NCBI GenBank assembly: GCA_024640445.1 | Contig: JAHEEZ010000227.1 | Span: forward strand, 1-5,707 | Origin: Acidobacteriota bacterium | Lineage (GTDB): Bacteria > Acidobacteriota > Blastocatellia > Pyrinomonadales > Pyrinomonadaceae | Length of the DNA: 5,707 nt | Direction: 5' to 3' | Shown here: piece by piece, positions 5,446 through 5,707 of the stretch | Layout: each line of letters begins with the position of its first letter | Numbering within the stretch: position 1 is the first letter of the stretch | Notes under the pieces: model-generated | The model's database searches: none | Seen by the model: only the letters and a program-made list of their open reading frames with translations | What the model was told of the DNA's origin: nothing | Program-made: the position numbers and the translations under genes

Positions 5446-5480
5446 TCAATGACCATTGGCCAATGACCATTGACCAATGG
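5446..5480. repeat. CAATGACCATTG repeat cluster next to recR
   Basis: CAATGACCATTG occurs at 5447-5458 and 5461-5472, and a partial third copy CAATGG follows at 5475-5480, so the period is 14 bp. The unit is itself nearly palindromic, and the junction CATTGGCCAATG (5454-5465) is a perfect 12-bp palindrome. The cluster ends 7 nt before the recR ATG on the - strand and occupies the place where a ribosome binding site would be. Confidence 0.85.
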
Positions 5481-5550
5481 CAGAAGAAAGCTGGCGCCCG
5501 ATCGTTTCGAATCTCGGAGCGTCATTTCGGGGATTTCCGGGTGCGGCATA
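5481..5550. other. Unique core between the two CAATGACC clusters, no gene seen
   Basis: This 70-bp stretch lies between the repeat clusters in the ybaB-recR spacer. I see no coding frame, terminator or promoter in it. TTCGAATC at 5506-5513 resembles a tRNA T-loop, but no matching stem is present. Confidence 0.4.
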
Positions 5551-5577
5551 TTGGTCATTGATCGATGACCATTGACA
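5551..5577. repeat. Second CAATGACC-type cluster, in inverted arrangement
   Basis: GGTCATTGATCGATGACC (5553-5570) is a near-perfect 18-bp palindrome with one mismatched pair, and ATTGACAATT follows directly. TGGTCATTGA at 5552-5561 is a perfect inverted copy of TCAATGACCA at 5446-5455. The two clusters can therefore pair across the 96 bp between those arms. The cluster ends 5 bp past the ybaB stop codon. Confidence 0.75.
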
Positions 5578-5582
5578 ATTCA

Positions 5583-5707
5583 TCAAAATCCCATGCCCGG
5601 CGGAAGCATCCCGCCGAGTTTTCCTTTCAGAGCTTCCTCTACCTTCCGCCTGGCCTCGTTCAGAGCCGCGACCGTCAGGTCCTGGATCATTTCAGTGTCG
5701 CCATCCT
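5583..5707 (-). CDS. ybaB: YbaB/EbfC nucleoid-associated protein, C-terminal 40 residues
   Basis: This is the last 40 codons of a gene whose start lies beyond the right edge. The residues DTEMIQDLTVAALNEARRK, a charged helix and the Gly/Met/Pro-rich end GGMLPPGMGF match the tail of YbaB/EbfC, a small dimeric DNA-binding protein that coats the nucleoid. Family members commonly read 'DLVVAAVNEA.RK' followed by a G/L/P/M tail. The position directly upstream of recR on the same strand is the classic dnaX-ybaB-recR arrangement and supports the call strongly. dnaX is not visible. TGA is at 5585-5583. Confidence 0.9.
   Translation of the reverse strand, partial: DGDTEMIQDLTVAALNEARRKVEEALKGKLGGMLPPGMGF

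Noticed and set aside
5506..5513. TTCGAATC as part of a tRNA T-arm
   Set aside because: No 5-bp T-stem, acceptor stem or anticodon arm can be built around it on either strand.
5598..5616. CGGCGG/CCGCCG 6-bp stem near the end of ybaB as a terminator
   Set aside because: It lies inside the coding sequence for GGMLPPG and is followed on the - strand by GGCATGGGATTTTG, not a U-tract. Termination here would also separate recR from its usual operon.

Overview
The window looks like chromosomal DNA from a free-living Gram-negative-type bacterium. My best guess is an Acidobacteriota member, perhaps of class Blastocatellia. The guess rests on family knowledge of three things: a secreted metzincin fused to 'DFDGDGKADIAVFRP'-type repeats, a Nudix protein with the WRLLP...FTVSV N-terminus, and a long PlsC protein beside recR. 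No rRNA or marker-gene comparison was possible, so this is inference. Coding density is high. I see no phage, transposase, tRNA or CRISPR.

Left part (1-747). The last 17 codons of an unidentified + strand gene end at 55. It converges on a small - strand gene (263-664) that I read as a stand-alone SRA-like (PUA-fold, modified-base-reader type) protein. The 207-bp gap between them holds two arrays of a 9-bp GAGTC/GACTC repeat in opposite orientation, each touching the stop codon of its neighbouring gene. Upstream of the small gene is a textbook intrinsic terminator (680-716, - strand), which ends the metalloprotease transcript. It shows that the longer GTG-started form of the small gene (from 721) is probably wrong.

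Middle part (748-3342). A 666-residue secreted zinc metalloprotease (- strand) has a signal peptide, a propeptide-like region, a HExGHxxxxxH catalytic domain and six C-terminal FG-GAP/VCBS-like calcium-binding repeats. It is transcribed divergently from a 149-residue Nudix hydrolase (+ strand). The 134-bp divergent region holds three regulatory-looking structures: a perfect 8-bp stem-loop, three GTTTA words spaced exactly 10 bp apart, and a 12-bp perfect palindrome.

Right part (3343-5707). Reading on the - strand, the order is ybaB (3' end only), recR, then a long membrane-associated PlsC-type acyltransferase. ybaB-recR is a widely conserved recombination/nucleoid pair. The acyltransferase lies 24-87 bp downstream of recR, depending on its start, and may be co-transcribed. 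It converges on the Nudix gene with a 10-bp gap. The 143-bp ybaB-recR spacer carries a second family of short repeats (CAATGACCATTG), again as two clusters around a unique core.

The genes are mostly ordinary. The least explained DNA is the pair of repeat-bracketed intergenic regions at the two ends of the window and the divergent regulatory region in the middle. I did not find a convincing new multi-gene system.
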